NCBI GenBank assembly: GCA_017473615.1
Contig: JAFUKL010000035.1
Span: forward strand, 19,443 to 83,442
Length of the DNA: 64,000 nt
Source: Muribaculaceae bacterium
GTDB taxonomy: Bacteria; Bacteroidota; Bacteroidia; Bacteroidales; Muribaculaceae
Direction: 5' to 3'
The notes below the pieces were generated by a model. It saw only the letters and a list, made by a program, of their open reading frames with translations. It was not told the origin of the DNA and made no database searches. Made by a program: the position numbers and the translations under genes. Shown in pieces: positions 1-10,202 of the stretch (its first letter is position 1; every line of letters starts with the position of its first letter).

Positions 1-1756
1 AATTGATATATGGAGAACTGGATGAAGAGATGACTGTAGCACCCGGCGCACAAACGTGTGGCAGATTACGTCCGTCTATCAAAGTAGCGTATGAAGAGAA
101 CGGAGCTACTTGCGATTCGGTAAAATTAGAATATGACGCAATAGATCTGTCCAAGTTAGCCCAACTCTTACGAGTTGTATAAGCACCTACTACAAGAACG
201 TTCTCACCGCAAGCCATATCATTGATTGAGCCGTTGCAGCTGCCGTTGTCCCAACCTTCTTGTCCGTAGCTGTCCATATATGAATAAAGACCGTCACAGA
301 ACACATCGATACGCTGCCCTTCTTTTCCTCTCACGATAAAGCCGAAAATACAATCACCGGCAGAATTACCTGCAGTATTGTCACTCACTTGAAAATCAAT
401 CATTGTGTAGTAACGACCGTTGTCGCTGTCGATCATAGAGCCTATGCCGAAATATCCTTGGAAGTATGTTGAAAAAGTTGTGTTTGTTTTGTCTCCACTT
501 GACACATATCCCGGAGTGGAATAATACACAGCCGAGCCATTAGTATTACCGGTACATGTGTATTTAAATGCCGTTTTTCCGCGACTTTTACGATATGCCA
601 CAACATCCACCTCAAATTCCTCTTCACTATCGCTATAGATATACAACTGACCGTAACGAAGATTTGTAAGCGTACCCGAAGATACCGTCACTTCAGGATA
701 TACAGGATATAAGAAAGATTTCAGTTCGGTATCTTCAGCCGTGAAAGTTTGGTTAAGTGCAATAGGCATGTCGCCTTCATTTCCTGCCGATACACATATA
801 ATACTTTCCTTACCACACTCTTCCAAGAATTTACACATCACCTGCGTTCCATCGTGAGCGCCATAATTACTACCTAAAGAAAGGTTCACCACCGATGGTT
901 TATTGCTGTCATAAGCATATTGCAAAGCATAATCCACACCCACGGCAATAGCGTAGTCGGAAAGTTCGCCGCAAGCCGCAGCTATATCCGATTCGTATGC
1001 TATACCGTAATACGGATTTGCCGCATCTACAACCTTGGCATCAAATTGATTGGTTCCGGTTGCCATTTCAAGATTGCCTTTATAACCTCCTGCCATGATA
1101 CCGGTGGTGTGCGTACCGTGAAAAGTACCGTAATTATCGGTTGGGAATTCACTTATATCATCACCGGCTTCCCACACATAACCCGAAAGTTCCGATGCAT
1201 CAGCGGCGTCTTCTTCATAAAACATATACAACAATTGACCGAAACGGTGTGTTCCGTCCTCTCTTTTGAAGTTAATGTGATTAGGTGCAAGACCTTGGTC
1301 AACAATACCGGTCACCACACCTTTTCCTGTATATGCCTGTGGAAGACCTTCGCCGGCATGAATTTTGTCTACACCAATAGCAGGACGTACCTTATCCATC
1401 TTAGTAAACACCTCACGGGAAAGTTGTAGTTTTTTAACACTTCTCAACGTAGAGAAACGTTCTACTTCATCTATCGGCATTGTCACAAGTGCAATACGAC
1501 CGCGAGTACGGTTCACGGTTATACCTTCTGCTTCAAGTTGCTCGAATGTAGCACCTTCGGCAAGCTCTATCATTCCGTTAACATGAGTTGCAGCCGACTT
1601 GCGCACCTGCAATGATTTTGTACGGCTGTTATAAACCGGTACATTTTCCAACTTATGCTTACGCAATTGGCTACGACTTAACAAATCAAGTTTTGACTCT
1701 GCCGTAGCCGACATTGCAATTGCCACAGCCAATAAGCCTAAATAAAACTTTTTCAT
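1..1756 (-). CDS. Secreted subtilisin-like (S8) serine protease, C-terminus cut by window edge
   Basis: The frame is open from an ATG at 1756 to the left edge, so about 585 residues are visible and the C-terminus is missing. A signal peptide starts MKKFYLGLLAVAIAM. A stretch to about residue 110 looks like a propeptide. The catalytic Asp is D153 in GIVDQG and the catalytic His is H216 in FHGTHTTG. NLSLGS and SAGNEG are further S8 signatures, and HVCAPG lies just before the edge, where the family places the GTSM serine motif; that serine falls outside the window. A large insertion sits between SAGNEG and HVCAPG. It probably acts outside the cytoplasm; the substrate is unknown. It is transcribed toward the left edge from a promoter/leader closely matching that of the gene starting at 10092. 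Confidence 0.9.
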   Translation of the reverse strand, partial: MKKFYLGLLAVAIAMSATAESKLDLLSRSQLRKHKLENVPVYNSRTKSLQVRKSAATHVNGMIELAEGATFEQLEAEGITVNRTRGRIALVTMPIDEVERFSTLRSVKKLQLSREVFTKMDKVRPAIGVDKIHAGEGLPQAYTGKGVVTGIVDQGLAPNHINFKREDGTHRFGQLLYMFYEEDAADASELSGYVWEAGDDISEFPTDNYGTFHGTHTTGIMAGGYKGNLEMATGTNQFDAKVVDAANPYYGIAYESDIAAACGELSDYAIAVGVDYALQYAYDSNKPSVVNLSLGSNYGAHDGTQVMCKFLEECGKESIICVSAGNEGDMPIALNQTFTAEDTELKSFLYPVYPEVTVSSGTLTNLRYGQLYIYSDSEEEFEVDVVAYRKSRGKTAFKYTCTGNTNGSAVYYSTPGYVSSGDKTNTTFSTYFQGYFGIGSMIDSDNGRYYTMIDFQVSDNTAGNSAGDCIFGFIVRGKEGQRIDVFCDGLYSYMDSYGQEGWDNGSCNGSINDMACGENVLVVGAYTTRKSWANLDRSIASYSNFTESQVAPFSSYATLIDGRNLPHVCAPGATVISSSSSPYIN

Positions 1757-1870
1757 ATTTCTGTATATTTTCAATGTTATTTCAAATTTTATCGACTAAA
1801 ACACACTTTTTTACACAAAATTCTATCATTATGTAAAAGCAACTGTCAACATCCTTAAATTGCAGTATTC

Positions 1871-1952
1871 ATTTATTATGCAAATCTTTTCTATATTTTT
1901 ACAAATTCTATGAATACCAACTAATTAGCATTGGAATTATCGTGCAAATATA
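1871..1952 (-). promoter_or_regulatory. Promoter -7 box and conserved 5' leader of the subtilase gene
   Basis: On the minus strand TATATTTG at 1952-1945 matches the Bacteroidetes -7 consensus TAnnTTTG. I see no clear -33 TTTG at the right distance. The transcribed stretch 1940-1871 aligns without gaps to 10190-10121 upstream of another secreted-protein gene, 44 of 50 bases being identical in 1920-1871. No open reading frame lies in it. The conserved part is therefore in the predicted 5' untranslated region, about 115 bases before the start codon. Confidence 0.6.
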
Positions 1953-2062
1953 CATAAATTATTACAAAATTTACATCTTAGCTTAAGAAAATCATATAAA
2001 TACCCCTTTTTATTTACAATCTCACACATTTTCACTATCAATAGATTTTCGTTTGCAATATT

Positions 2063-2103
2063 AAAAAATGTGGATGCATCTTTCATCATGATGCACCCAC
2101 ATT
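2063..2103 (-). terminator. Rho-independent terminator of the GLUG-repeat protein gene
   Basis: The arms at 2067-2080 and 2090-2103 form a 14-position stem with one mismatch and a 9-base loop. It is followed on the minus strand by a run of T (A at 2063-2068). It lies 35 bases past the stop codon at 2138. The rest of the 1757-2137 gap holds the subtilase promoter and leader; nothing else was recognised. Confidence 0.85.
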
Positions 2104-2137
2104 ACAGTTTATTATAAGCCCTATTGCTATAAGAGCA

Positions 2138-5100
2138 TTATTTCACAGCCACTTTGGCAGATGTTTTCACACCGTTTTCATCGGTTGCCAACACTATATA
2201 TATTCCGGCAGCCATATTTATCGTTTCTATGGTTGCTCCGGCTGATTCGGCAACTTTCAAACCGGAAACTGCGTAGACCTCGATTACGACAGCTCCTGTT
2301 GCCATGATTCTATTACCATCATAGCTGATTCTCGCCGTATTCTCAGCTACAGTCTCCGCACTTATACCGCTGCTTGCCATTTCAAAATACAAACAAGGAT
2401 CGTTTGACGTCTCCTCACTCCAAGGATTATCCACATCTGTTCCATACTTGAATCCGCGCGCTTCAAAAAAAGCCTTATTCAAATCGGTTTCTTCCACATC
2501 GGCGCCTTCTGTTGAAGATGCATCAGCAGCAATTGTATTATCTACTATCGCTAACGACGAAATCACATGGTTATCGGCTAAAGCAACTTCTTTTATCGGA
2601 ACCAATGTCGGATCCCATTGCATGGCAACTTTGTCTTCATCATAACGAGTGTAACCGACAATGCGATGTGCAGCACCTTCTCCGGCTGTTATGGTCTTCA
2701 ACGCCACCACATTGCCCGAGATGACAGGAGTTACCACGGTATCTTCTCTGTTTATATTCCAATCCGGAGTTAAAGATCCGGCGATTCCACCTGTTTTAAA
2801 GTTATCATTCATGTCGGCTTTTGCTGCAGTAAGGTTTCCTTCTACATAGCACATGTGTATACCTCCGCGCTCAGCCGCTCCCACAATACCACCTATCGTA
2901 TTTTGTCCTTCAATATCTACATCGGCGTGACAATTCACCACCTTGCAATCTGTTGAAGTTGAACCTACGATACCACCGATTTTCGTACCGGCAATAATAC
3001 TGCCGTTCACAGCACATGCTTTCACCGTTGAGCCTGTAAGTGTATTACCTGCAATACCTCCCACACAATCCGTTTCAGTAGCATCAATTGAAAGATTATC
3101 TACCAAACATCCTGATATTTCGGTGTTCAGCATAGCACAAGCCACCACGCCTCCTACTACAGCCGATGATTTACCGCCGGTAATTACGGCATTTTTCACT
3201 TGAACATTACAAATTGTATCGCTTGCAGCCTCTGCTACCAAGAAGCCCATATATGAAACATTTTCACCTATTTCAACCTGTGGAGAATCCAAGATGATGT
3301 CTTTAATTATAGCTGCTTCGGTAGTTGCAAAAATTGCAGAATACACATCATTACCGTCAAGAATAAGATTGCTTATAGTGTTATTGCCACCATCAAACGA
3401 ACCTGTGAAACCCGGGATTGCCTTCCACGCACCATAATCGGCAGCATCAAAGTCATTCACCACCTTATAATGAGCCGACGGATTACGTGCTATCATTGCC
3501 ATATCCCCGGCAGTTGCGATATTATAAGGGTTATCCTTTGTACCATCTCCTCCTGCACTAAACATAGAGAATGGAAGGAATTTCAATTCAACGGTAATAT
3601 TGTCGGTTGCCGAACTAAGATACGGTATAAACAATGTAGGAACCCCATCGCCTAAACCTAACAATGCACAAGTTCCTATATCGCCTTTCCCATCAGGTTC
3701 TTCCTTATATTGACCGACAATTGTTCCATCTTCTTTTACGATGCGAAGTTCATCTATCATATTTGTAGCCGATTCGCTTTCGCGCTGGTTGGCTATGAAT
3801 ACATATTCGCGCTGAGCATCGGTATCAAACAAATAAGGATTCAAGGCTTCACCCATTACCAATGGAGACCAACTTGCATTAAGAGAGCCGACATTGAATT
3901 TCACGATACGGTCTATTTTGCCCTCTTTAGTCACCCATGCCAAGCGTTGGAAAATATCAACACCGTTATCATCAGTTTCAGGAGAAGCCAAAGCTATTAC
4001 ATATTGGTAGGAATCACCCACAGGGTAACGGTCTATATTTGTTGATATTACATTACCTTCTACTTCAGCACCAAAAGCAACTACTGTTTCACAAGAAGGC
4101 ACATCCACCATTGACAACGTTTGACCATCGGTTGACAAAAATGCCATTTGCTTTGATTGTCCATGTATGTCATACATATTCATCCAGTCGCTCACATCTT
4201 CGGCAATAGTCTTTACGACATTGCTTTCCATGTCATACACCTTAAATGCGATAGCCTCATCCTCGGTATTCACTTCAAAACCTGTGGTTGCAACCACCAA
4301 CCGAAGTTCACCCGTTTCGTCCCAGAAATCATTAGCCAAATCTTCGCTTCCGTAAAGTCCCACACCATATTGTACAAGATATTGTGAAGTTGAAGTTACC
4401 GGAATTGACACCTTTCCCACTTCGTTAAAATTCTTGTCATAAATGGCGGCTATAAAATTATTGTTTTCGGTAGGAACCATATCCCAAGGCTCTTCATAAG
4501 AAACCGGGTCAAGGTATTCTTTTTCATATTGTGACACCACATAATAAAAATCACCACCTATCGTGAACACATTGAAGACGCCACCCACTTGATATTCAGC
4601 TAACTTTGACGGTACAGAAAAACTCTTTTTCAAAAAAGCTCCGTTGCTGCTCCATGTGGCTTTCGTATATACGTCATACTTCTGCACCGAGACTTCTTCC
4701 TCCACAGCAGTATAACTTAATACAGCTATAGGTTCATAACTATAACCGGTATATGTCTGAACAATTGACATAAAACCCTCATAGGTGAATTTCACTTCAC
4801 CGGTAGCAAGGTCATAGATATATGTAATATTAGATGTGACACCGGGAGAATGAATAATGTGTACCGTAACCGGTAATTCATAAGAGGACTGTTCGCGATC
4901 AAACAACTTATTGGTAATCACATTACCGACAACAATTCCATTACAACTGCCTTCTGCAGGAACTGTGACGTTAATAGTACTTTGCACCTCACCTTTATTG
5001 TTATAAAGGGTTATTTCCGAACCGGAATAATAGTAGCCCGACACTTCAAAACTCTGTGTTGCGTACCATTGTGTTCCATCCGGTCCCTCAACAAAACTAT

Positions 5101-5317
5101 AATCCTCAGCCGGGCCTATCGTCAACATACTTGACGCTGTTCTGCTTTGTTTCGGTTTCTTAAAAGTAGAACCCGACTTCCACGAATGATTTGCCGAAGT
5201 CAAAATAGTTGAAATCGGATTGTCTGATCTCACGATACGCAAATCAGATGCATCAGCTCTGCCTCCTGCACACACCAACAATGCTGCAAGAAACGCATTA
5301 ATGTAAAAGTTCTTCAT
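2138..5317 (-). CDS. Secreted GLUG-type repeat protein with C-terminal sorting-like domain
   Basis: A protein of 1059 residues read from the ATG at 5317; an upstream in-frame ATG at 5347 would put ten residues before an otherwise normal signal peptide (MKNFYINAFLAALLVCAGG). About 600 residues of mainly beta-type sequence without a recognised domain follow. Residues ~640-900 contain repeated GGI(V/A)G-type units with regularly spaced glycines and cysteines (GGVVACAM, GGIAGNTL, GGIVGSTS, GGIVGAAE), resembling GLUG repeats of surface proteins. The last ~75 residues (IEVYAVSGLKVAES, then AAGIYIVLATDENG) resemble the type A sorting domain of the type IX secretion system. Probable role: exported or surface-anchored protein; substrate or ligand unknown. 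It has its own terminator at 2063-2103. Confidence 0.8.
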   Translation of the reverse strand: MKNFYINAFLAALLVCAGGRADASDLRIVRSDNPISTILTSANHSWKSGSTFKKPKQSRTASSMLTIGPAEDYSFVEGPDGTQWYATQSFEVSGYYYSGSEITLYNNKGEVQSTINVTVPAEGSCNGIVVGNVITNKLFDREQSSYELPVTVHIIHSPGVTSNITYIYDLATGEVKFTYEGFMSIVQTYTGYSYEPIAVLSYTAVEEEVSVQKYDVYTKATWSSNGAFLKKSFSVPSKLAEYQVGGVFNVFTIGGDFYYVVSQYEKEYLDPVSYEEPWDMVPTENNNFIAAIYDKNFNEVGKVSIPVTSTSQYLVQYGVGLYGSEDLANDFWDETGELRLVVATTGFEVNTEDEAIAFKVYDMESNVVKTIAEDVSDWMNMYDIHGQSKQMAFLSTDGQTLSMVDVPSCETVVAFGAEVEGNVISTNIDRYPVGDSYQYVIALASPETDDNGVDIFQRLAWVTKEGKIDRIVKFNVGSLNASWSPLVMGEALNPYLFDTDAQREYVFIANQRESESATNMIDELRIVKEDGTIVGQYKEEPDGKGDIGTCALLGLGDGVPTLFIPYLSSATDNITVELKFLPFSMFSAGGDGTKDNPYNIATAGDMAMIARNPSAHYKVVNDFDAADYGAWKAIPGFTGSFDGGNNTISNLILDGNDVYSAIFATTEAAIIKDIILDSPQVEIGENVSYMGFLVAEAASDTICNVQVKNAVITGGKSSAVVGGVVACAMLNTEISGCLVDNLSIDATETDCVGGIAGNTLTGSTVKACAVNGSIIAGTKIGGIVGSTSTDCKVVNCHADVDIEGQNTIGGIVGAAERGGIHMCYVEGNLTAAKADMNDNFKTGGIAGSLTPDWNINREDTVVTPVISGNVVALKTITAGEGAAHRIVGYTRYDEDKVAMQWDPTLVPIKEVALADNHVISSLAIVDNTIAADASSTEGADVEETDLNKAFFEARGFKYGTDVDNPWSEETSNDPCLYFEMASSGISAETVAENTARISYDGNRIMATGAVVIEVYAVSGLKVAESAGATIETINMAAGIYIVLATDENGVKTSAKVAVK

Positions 5318-5394
5318 ATATTTAAATTCTGTTAATATTTTCCCCATAAAAGCCGCCTTTTATCATTATATAAAAAGCAGTTCTTTTATATTGC

Positions 5395-5437
5395 AAAAAT
5401 GGAGGGAATGCCCGACATTGACATTCCATCCATTTTT
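5395..5437 (-). terminator. Rho-independent terminator of the 1530-residue protein gene
   Basis: The arms at 5395-5410 and 5422-5437 pair over 16 positions with one mismatch around an 11-base loop. The AT ends give a T run on the minus strand. It lies just past the stop at 5500 and before the next gene (start 5317), so the two large secreted-protein genes are probably separate transcripts. Confidence 0.85.
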
Positions 5438-5499
5438 TAATTAATTTAAATCAGTCATATATTTGCCTGATTTGGCTTATTAGCCCAATAAGTTAAGAC

Positions 5500-8400
5500 T
5501 TATAGAACCACTTTTGTAGTCTTGTTGCCTTGCTTCTTGATGAAGATACCCTTTTCAGGATTAGCAACCTTCACTCCTTGCAAGTTGTAGTATTCAACCT
5601 CTTCTTCATCTGCACCTACTGTCTCTATCGCAGACGCATCAAGAGTAAATTCATACTTGCTTGCAGCCTTGGTTGTGAATGCTTCAGCACGTGGAAGAGC
5701 AAAGCCTTTCAAATATTCACCTGAGTTACCGCAGATGTAGATATTACCGGCAAGATCCCATGCGATGTCATAGCAGTTTGTACCGATACCGTGAGTTACT
5801 ACAGTATTTTCTACCAACTTAATAGTACCGTCAGCCTTGTACTTAATATCATAGATAGAGAATGTCTTCTTAGAAGAAGCGATAGCTATCTGCTTTCCGT
5901 CAGGAGAAATACGGATACCGCCACCACCGCGAACTGCACCACCGGCACCTTCGAAGTATAGTTGCTCTCCGTTAGCATCCACGTATATCAATGCAGGTAT
6001 TGCATCAGTTGGAGCACCACGGTATTGACAATACCATACACCGTCTTGATCATCATATTCAACATTTGTACATTGAGGAGCAGTTGTATAACCTGAAAGA
6101 GCTTCAATCTTAGTAGGAGTTGGCAATACTTCTGCTTCACCTAATGCATATTCATCCACACGTGAACCGGCAGCGTTAAATGCAAACACCTGATTGTTAG
6201 CCGCAATTGTCATCATCTTCAAGTCTTCGCCAGAACCCTTAACATCAAAGCCAACATTACCGGCAGCAAGGAATCCGTCTGCTGTATTGTATTCGTAAGA
6301 TGTAGCATCAAGTTCACCACCGGCAAGAAGAGATGTAAACTTATTGTTCTTCACAAGGTCTTCCTGACTTGGAGCATATAGGATATAATCACCGGCATTG
6401 TTACAACGAGTAACGAAGATACGTCCATCTTCTGCCACACGTACACGTGCAAGGTCGGCACCGTAAGAGATGAATGAGTAAGTCAAGTCACCCATAAATG
6501 CATATTTACCTGTAACTTCATTCTTAACACCTTCCATATCAGGAGTGAAGATATAAAGACCTGTATGATTTCCTTCAGAGTTATTATATGTGTAATAAGG
6601 AGATGGATCTTTAGCTTCTGCAGGATCCATACCTTCAGTTACATATACGTTACCGAACGCAGGGCTTTCCATGTTGTTATCAACATCTACACCGCGCGGA
6701 TGATAGAAACGAAGTGAGCTAAACTCTTCCATTGCAGCCTTTTCTGCTCCTGCAACTTCGATTTCCCATGAATAAGCACCGTCAACAAGTTCAGCCACGC
6801 TGATTTCTACGGTTTGTGCGCCCTTAGTTGTTGCACCTTCTGCTGTTGCCACAACTTCACCTTCAGCATCAACCACCTTCACAGTTACAGCTGTTGCATC
6901 AGCATTCAATGAATAGTTCACTTTCAATGTATTGTCAGCAACCTCGCTGCTTAGAGCATAAGCGAATGGGTTAGCAGTACCCGCAGCAGGAGTTACTGTT
7001 ACAGGTTCCGGAGCTACGATAGTAAATGCATACTTGCTTGCAGCCTTGGTTGTAAACGCTTCAGCACGCGGAAGAGCAAAACCTTTCAAATATTCACCTG
7101 AGTTACCGCAAACGTAGATATTTCCTGCAAGATCCCATGCGATATCATATACGTTAGTACCGATACCGTGAGTAATCTTAGTCTTTTCTGTCAGCTCAAT
7201 GCTTCCATCTTCATTATAAACCAAGTCATAGATAGAGAATTGCTTAGGATTAGCTGAAGAACTTGCGATAGCGATTTGCTTTCCGTCAGGAGAAACGCGA
7301 ACACCGCCACCACCGCGAGATACAGTTACATCTTTATACTTTTCTTCACCGTTAGCATCGATGTAAACAAGAGCAGGTTGAGAATTAGAAGGAGTACCGC
7401 GATATTGGCAATACCAGATACCGCCGCGATCATCATACTCAACGTTGGTAGTTGCAGGAGCGATAGTGTATTTGCCAGTAAGAGCTGCTACATTGGTTGG
7501 AACAGGAAGTGAATCTGCAGTACCAAGAGCATATTCATCAGTACTTCCGCCTGAGTACACATAGCTCCACTGATTTGCGTTACTTGAAAGGGCAAGAAGT
7601 TTCAAGTCTTCGCCTGAACCCTTCACGTCAAAACCAAGGTTTGCCGCTCCGATAAAGTTTCCTTCAGCATCTGTATACTTAAGTGTTGAAACGTCAAAAG
7701 TGTGTCCCTCAAACAATGAGGTGAACTTATTATTAGTAGTAAGATCTTCAAAAGAAGGAGCATACATGATAAAGTTTCCTTGGTCGCTCATACGAGTAAC
7801 GAAGATACGTCCGTCTTCCGCTACACGCACGCGAGCCAAATCGGCAGCATTCTGAGTACTTAGAACCTTATAGTTCAACTCCCATCCGCCATTGAATCCA
7901 TACTTGCCTGTTGCAGCATTCACTACAGGCTCCATACCTGCTGTAAATGCATACAATCCAAGACCACCGCTTGTGGTAGTATTGCTATGGTACGTTTCAG
8001 AACTTGAAGTCATACCTTCGGTTACATATACGTTACCGAACGCTGGGCTTTCCATGTTGTTGTCAACATCGACACCGCGCGGATGATAGAACCTATAAGA
8101 TGCAAATTCCTCAATTGTAGCCTTTTCTGCACCGGCAACTACCACTTCCCAAGTGAAAGAACCTTCCAAGTCTTCAACATTAATATCTACGGTTTGTGAG
8201 CCCTTAGTTGTTGTGCCTTCAGCAGTTGCAGCCACATTACCGTCTGCATCCAATACATTAACGGTAACAGCTGTTGCATCTGTATTCAATGAATAATTAA
8301 CTTTCAACACACCTTCAGTCAATTCGCTGCTTAGAGCGTAAGCGAATGGATTAGCAGTACCTTCTGCTGTAGGAGTAACAGTTTCAGCAGGAGCAACGAT

Positions 8401-10092
8401 GCGTACCTTGGTAGCAGCATTCACTGTAAATGAATAGTTACCTTCTTCATCGGCAGTCACAGCCTTATTGTCAACCAGAACCACTGCAGTCACACCTTCT
8501 GTCAATGTGAAGCTTACGCTTGTTCCTTCAAGTACGTTCACTCCGTTAGCCCAATCAGCATAACCTTTTCCTCCAACCGTTACCGAATCTACAGAATTTT
8601 CAAAACCTTCAGCCAATGCAAATGTTACTGCTAATTCTTCAGGTCTTGCATTCATAAACACCTTGATATAATCGCCATTGGCAAGTGTCCATTCTGAATT
8701 TGAGTAATTGGTTACATATAAACCATTCAAATAAATAGCGGCAGGATTACCATAATTGGTAGTCATCACATTCAAACGATGAGCCTCTTCACCATTATTG
8801 AAACCAATCTTATTCTCACCCTTTACAAGATAAACTTTATCGCGAGTAGTAGCATTCATCATGTAACTGTAAGAATAGCATTCGTCATCGATATAAACGA
8901 TAGCCTTGTTATCATAAACAATTTCCTCAGCAAAAATATCAATCACAGTACTATCGCTTGCGATATTAATAGTAGTACCATAGCTGTTATCATAACCGTA
9001 TTCTGAGTATTCAGTACCGTTTACCAAGATTGAAGTAATCTTACAACCGGCTGCTTTAGTTACTTTTACAGAAGCAGCATTTTCGCTTACTTCAAGTTTA
9101 TTTTCACCGGCTACAAGATTAAGAACATTGTAGTTTCCATCTTCTACCTTTACATATTCAGGATGTTCGATATTGATAGTAACAGCATAAGTACCATATT
9201 TGTGACCGCCCACTACAATATTTGCAGCTTCTAATACAGTGAATGAATAATAAGATGAAGAACCATACCAATCAGACGGTGTTTCGCCATTGATTGTGAA
9301 TGAGTCGATAGCGTAGTTTGTTGCATCTAAATTAAGTTCGACAGTCTTACCCAATTTAACCATGATATTGCCATCAGCATCCGGAGTAACTTCTGCACCA
9401 TCTACATATACAGCAGTAACAATACCATTAGCCTCTTCACTCGCATAAGCGATATTTACAGCTACTTCCACATCGGGGAATTCTGTTTTAATATCAACAA
9501 CACTGCCATCTACCACATTCAAATACCATTGACCATAATTTTCAGTTACAGTTACACTATCAACAGTAACCTTGTAGAAAGTCTTTCCGTAAGGTGCCGA
9601 CAAAGTAAATGGTGATTCCATATCAGGAATAAACTTCACTTCGTTTTCTCCATTAACAAGAGTAAAACTTTCGTTGGTCTGGTTAGCTTGAAGACCTCCA
9701 ATGTTCTCGACATTATCTACAGTAATCTTGCAAGATGCTGTACGAGCCTCATTGATGTCAATTGATGTTACAACATACTTAGAAGCATAATCAGCTTCAG
9801 TAGGATACTCATAAAGATAACAACTACCGGAAAAATCTTTTGGAGTTCCGTAACCATCTGTAACAGATTTCAACAACGCACCTTGAGCCGGAATAATATA
9901 AACATAGTTTGTAGTATTCATATTCAGCTCGAAAGTGTTATCACCGGCTACAAGGGTCTTTGTTTCCCAATTAACTTGAACTTCCACACGATTCGGGTCG
10001 TCCACATTAATTGTGACCGTTGCAGCTTTCGCCGTAAATGACATCACCAATGCCATAACAGCCATCATTAAAAATGAGTGAAATTTTTTCAT
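5500..10092 (-). CDS. Very large secreted protein with duplicated propeller-like half and short C-terminal tail motif
   Basis: A 1530-residue protein with a signal peptide (MKKFHSFLMMAVMALVMS, cleavage after AKA). Residues ~22-560 hold several related beta-rich modules with motifs such as LVAGDNTFEL and LVNGENEVKF. Then come two ~440-residue copies, each starting NPFAYALSSE and ending LPRAEAFTTKAASKY. Each copy has an Ig-like lead segment and a region with RVRVAEDGRIFVTR, SPDGKQIAIASS and YDIAWDLAGNIY, which looks like a beta-propeller fold (inference). The C-terminus YYNLQGVKVANPEKGIFI followed by a lysine-rich end is a tail motif common on exported Bacteroidales proteins and related to type IX sorting signals. 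I cannot name a function; a surface binding or scaffold role is possible. Confidence 0.8.
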   Translation of the reverse strand: MKKFHSFLMMAVMALVMSFTAKAATVTINVDDPNRVEVQVNWETKTLVAGDNTFELNMNTTNYVYIIPAQGALLKSVTDGYGTPKDFSGSCYLYEYPTEADYASKYVVTSIDINEARTASCKITVDNVENIGGLQANQTNESFTLVNGENEVKFIPDMESPFTLSAPYGKTFYKVTVDSVTVTENYGQWYLNVVDGSVVDIKTEFPDVEVAVNIAYASEEANGIVTAVYVDGAEVTPDADGNIMVKLGKTVELNLDATNYAIDSFTINGETPSDWYGSSSYYSFTVLEAANIVVGGHKYGTYAVTINIEHPEYVKVEDGNYNVLNLVAGENKLEVSENAASVKVTKAAGCKITSILVNGTEYSEYGYDNSYGTTINIASDSTVIDIFAEEIVYDNKAIVYIDDECYSYSYMMNATTRDKVYLVKGENKIGFNNGEEAHRLNVMTTNYGNPAAIYLNGLYVTNYSNSEWTLANGDYIKVFMNARPEELAVTFALAEGFENSVDSVTVGGKGYADWANGVNVLEGTSVSFTLTEGVTAVVLVDNKAVTADEEGNYSFTVNAATKVRIVAPAETVTPTAEGTANPFAYALSSELTEGVLKVNYSLNTDATAVTVNVLDADGNVAATAEGTTTKGSQTVDINVEDLEGSFTWEVVVAGAEKATIEEFASYRFYHPRGVDVDNNMESPAFGNVYVTEGMTSSSETYHSNTTTSGGLGLYAFTAGMEPVVNAATGKYGFNGGWELNYKVLSTQNAADLARVRVAEDGRIFVTRMSDQGNFIMYAPSFEDLTTNNKFTSLFEGHTFDVSTLKYTDAEGNFIGAANLGFDVKGSGEDLKLLALSSNANQWSYVYSGGSTDEYALGTADSLPVPTNVAALTGKYTIAPATTNVEYDDRGGIWYCQYRGTPSNSQPALVYIDANGEEKYKDVTVSRGGGGVRVSPDGKQIAIASSSANPKQFSIYDLVYNEDGSIELTEKTKITHGIGTNVYDIAWDLAGNIYVCGNSGEYLKGFALPRAEAFTTKAASKYAFTIVAPEPVTVTPAAGTANPFAYALSSEVADNTLKVNYSLNADATAVTVKVVDAEGEVVATAEGATTKGAQTVEISVAELVDGAYSWEIEVAGAEKAAMEEFSSLRFYHPRGVDVDNNMESPAFGNVYVTEGMDPAEAKDPSPYYTYNNSEGNHTGLYIFTPDMEGVKNEVTGKYAFMGDLTYSFISYGADLARVRVAEDGRIFVTRCNNAGDYILYAPSQEDLVKNNKFTSLLAGGELDATSYEYNTADGFLAAGNVGFDVKGSGEDLKMMTIAANNQVFAFNAAGSRVDEYALGEAEVLPTPTKIEALSGYTTAPQCTNVEYDDQDGVWYCQYRGAPTDAIPALIYVDANGEQLYFEGAGGAVRGGGGIRISPDGKQIAIASSKKTFSIYDIKYKADGTIKLVENTVVTHGIGTNCYDIAWDLAGNIYICGNSGEYLKGFALPRAEAFTTKAASKYEFTLDASAIETVGADEEEVEYYNLQGVKVANPEKGIFIKKQGNKTTKVVL
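5648..6975 (-). repeat. Intragenic direct repeat, C-terminal copy
   Basis: This copy of a ~1.33-kb direct repeat lies inside the 1530-residue secreted protein gene and corresponds to 7025-8355 at an offset of about 1377-1380 bases. Long stretches are nearly identical, for example those encoding ESPAFGNVYVTEGM and GNSGEYLKGFALPRAEAF. Loops between them have diverged and carry in-frame indels. Confidence 0.85.
7025..8355 (-). repeat. Intragenic direct repeat, N-terminal copy
   Basis: Partner of 5648-6975. Both copies stay in frame and encode the same order of blocks, which points to a tandem duplication followed by divergence rather than an assembly artefact. Confidence 0.85.
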
Positions 10093-10120
10093 AAAATATT
10101 TAATTAATGAATAACTTACT

Positions 10121-10202
10121 ATTTATTATGCAAAACTTTTCTATAATTTTACAATTCCTATGAGAACCAATTGTTTAACCCCAAAATTAACGTGCAAATA
10201 TA
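10121..10202 (-). promoter_or_regulatory. Promoter -7 box and conserved 5' leader of the 1530-residue protein gene
   Basis: TATATTTG at 10202-10195 (minus strand) matches TAnnTTTG. The leader from 10190 to 10121 is the counterpart of 1940-1871, including an identical ten-base block around the -7 box. The remaining part of the 10093-10431 gap, 10203-10369, is AT-rich and I see nothing else in it apart from the toxin-antitoxin promoter at its right end. Confidence 0.6.

Noticed and set aside
920-1586. Plus-strand frames near the left edge
   Set aside because: They are shadows of the subtilase gene, whose reverse frame carries the catalytic Asp and His motifs.
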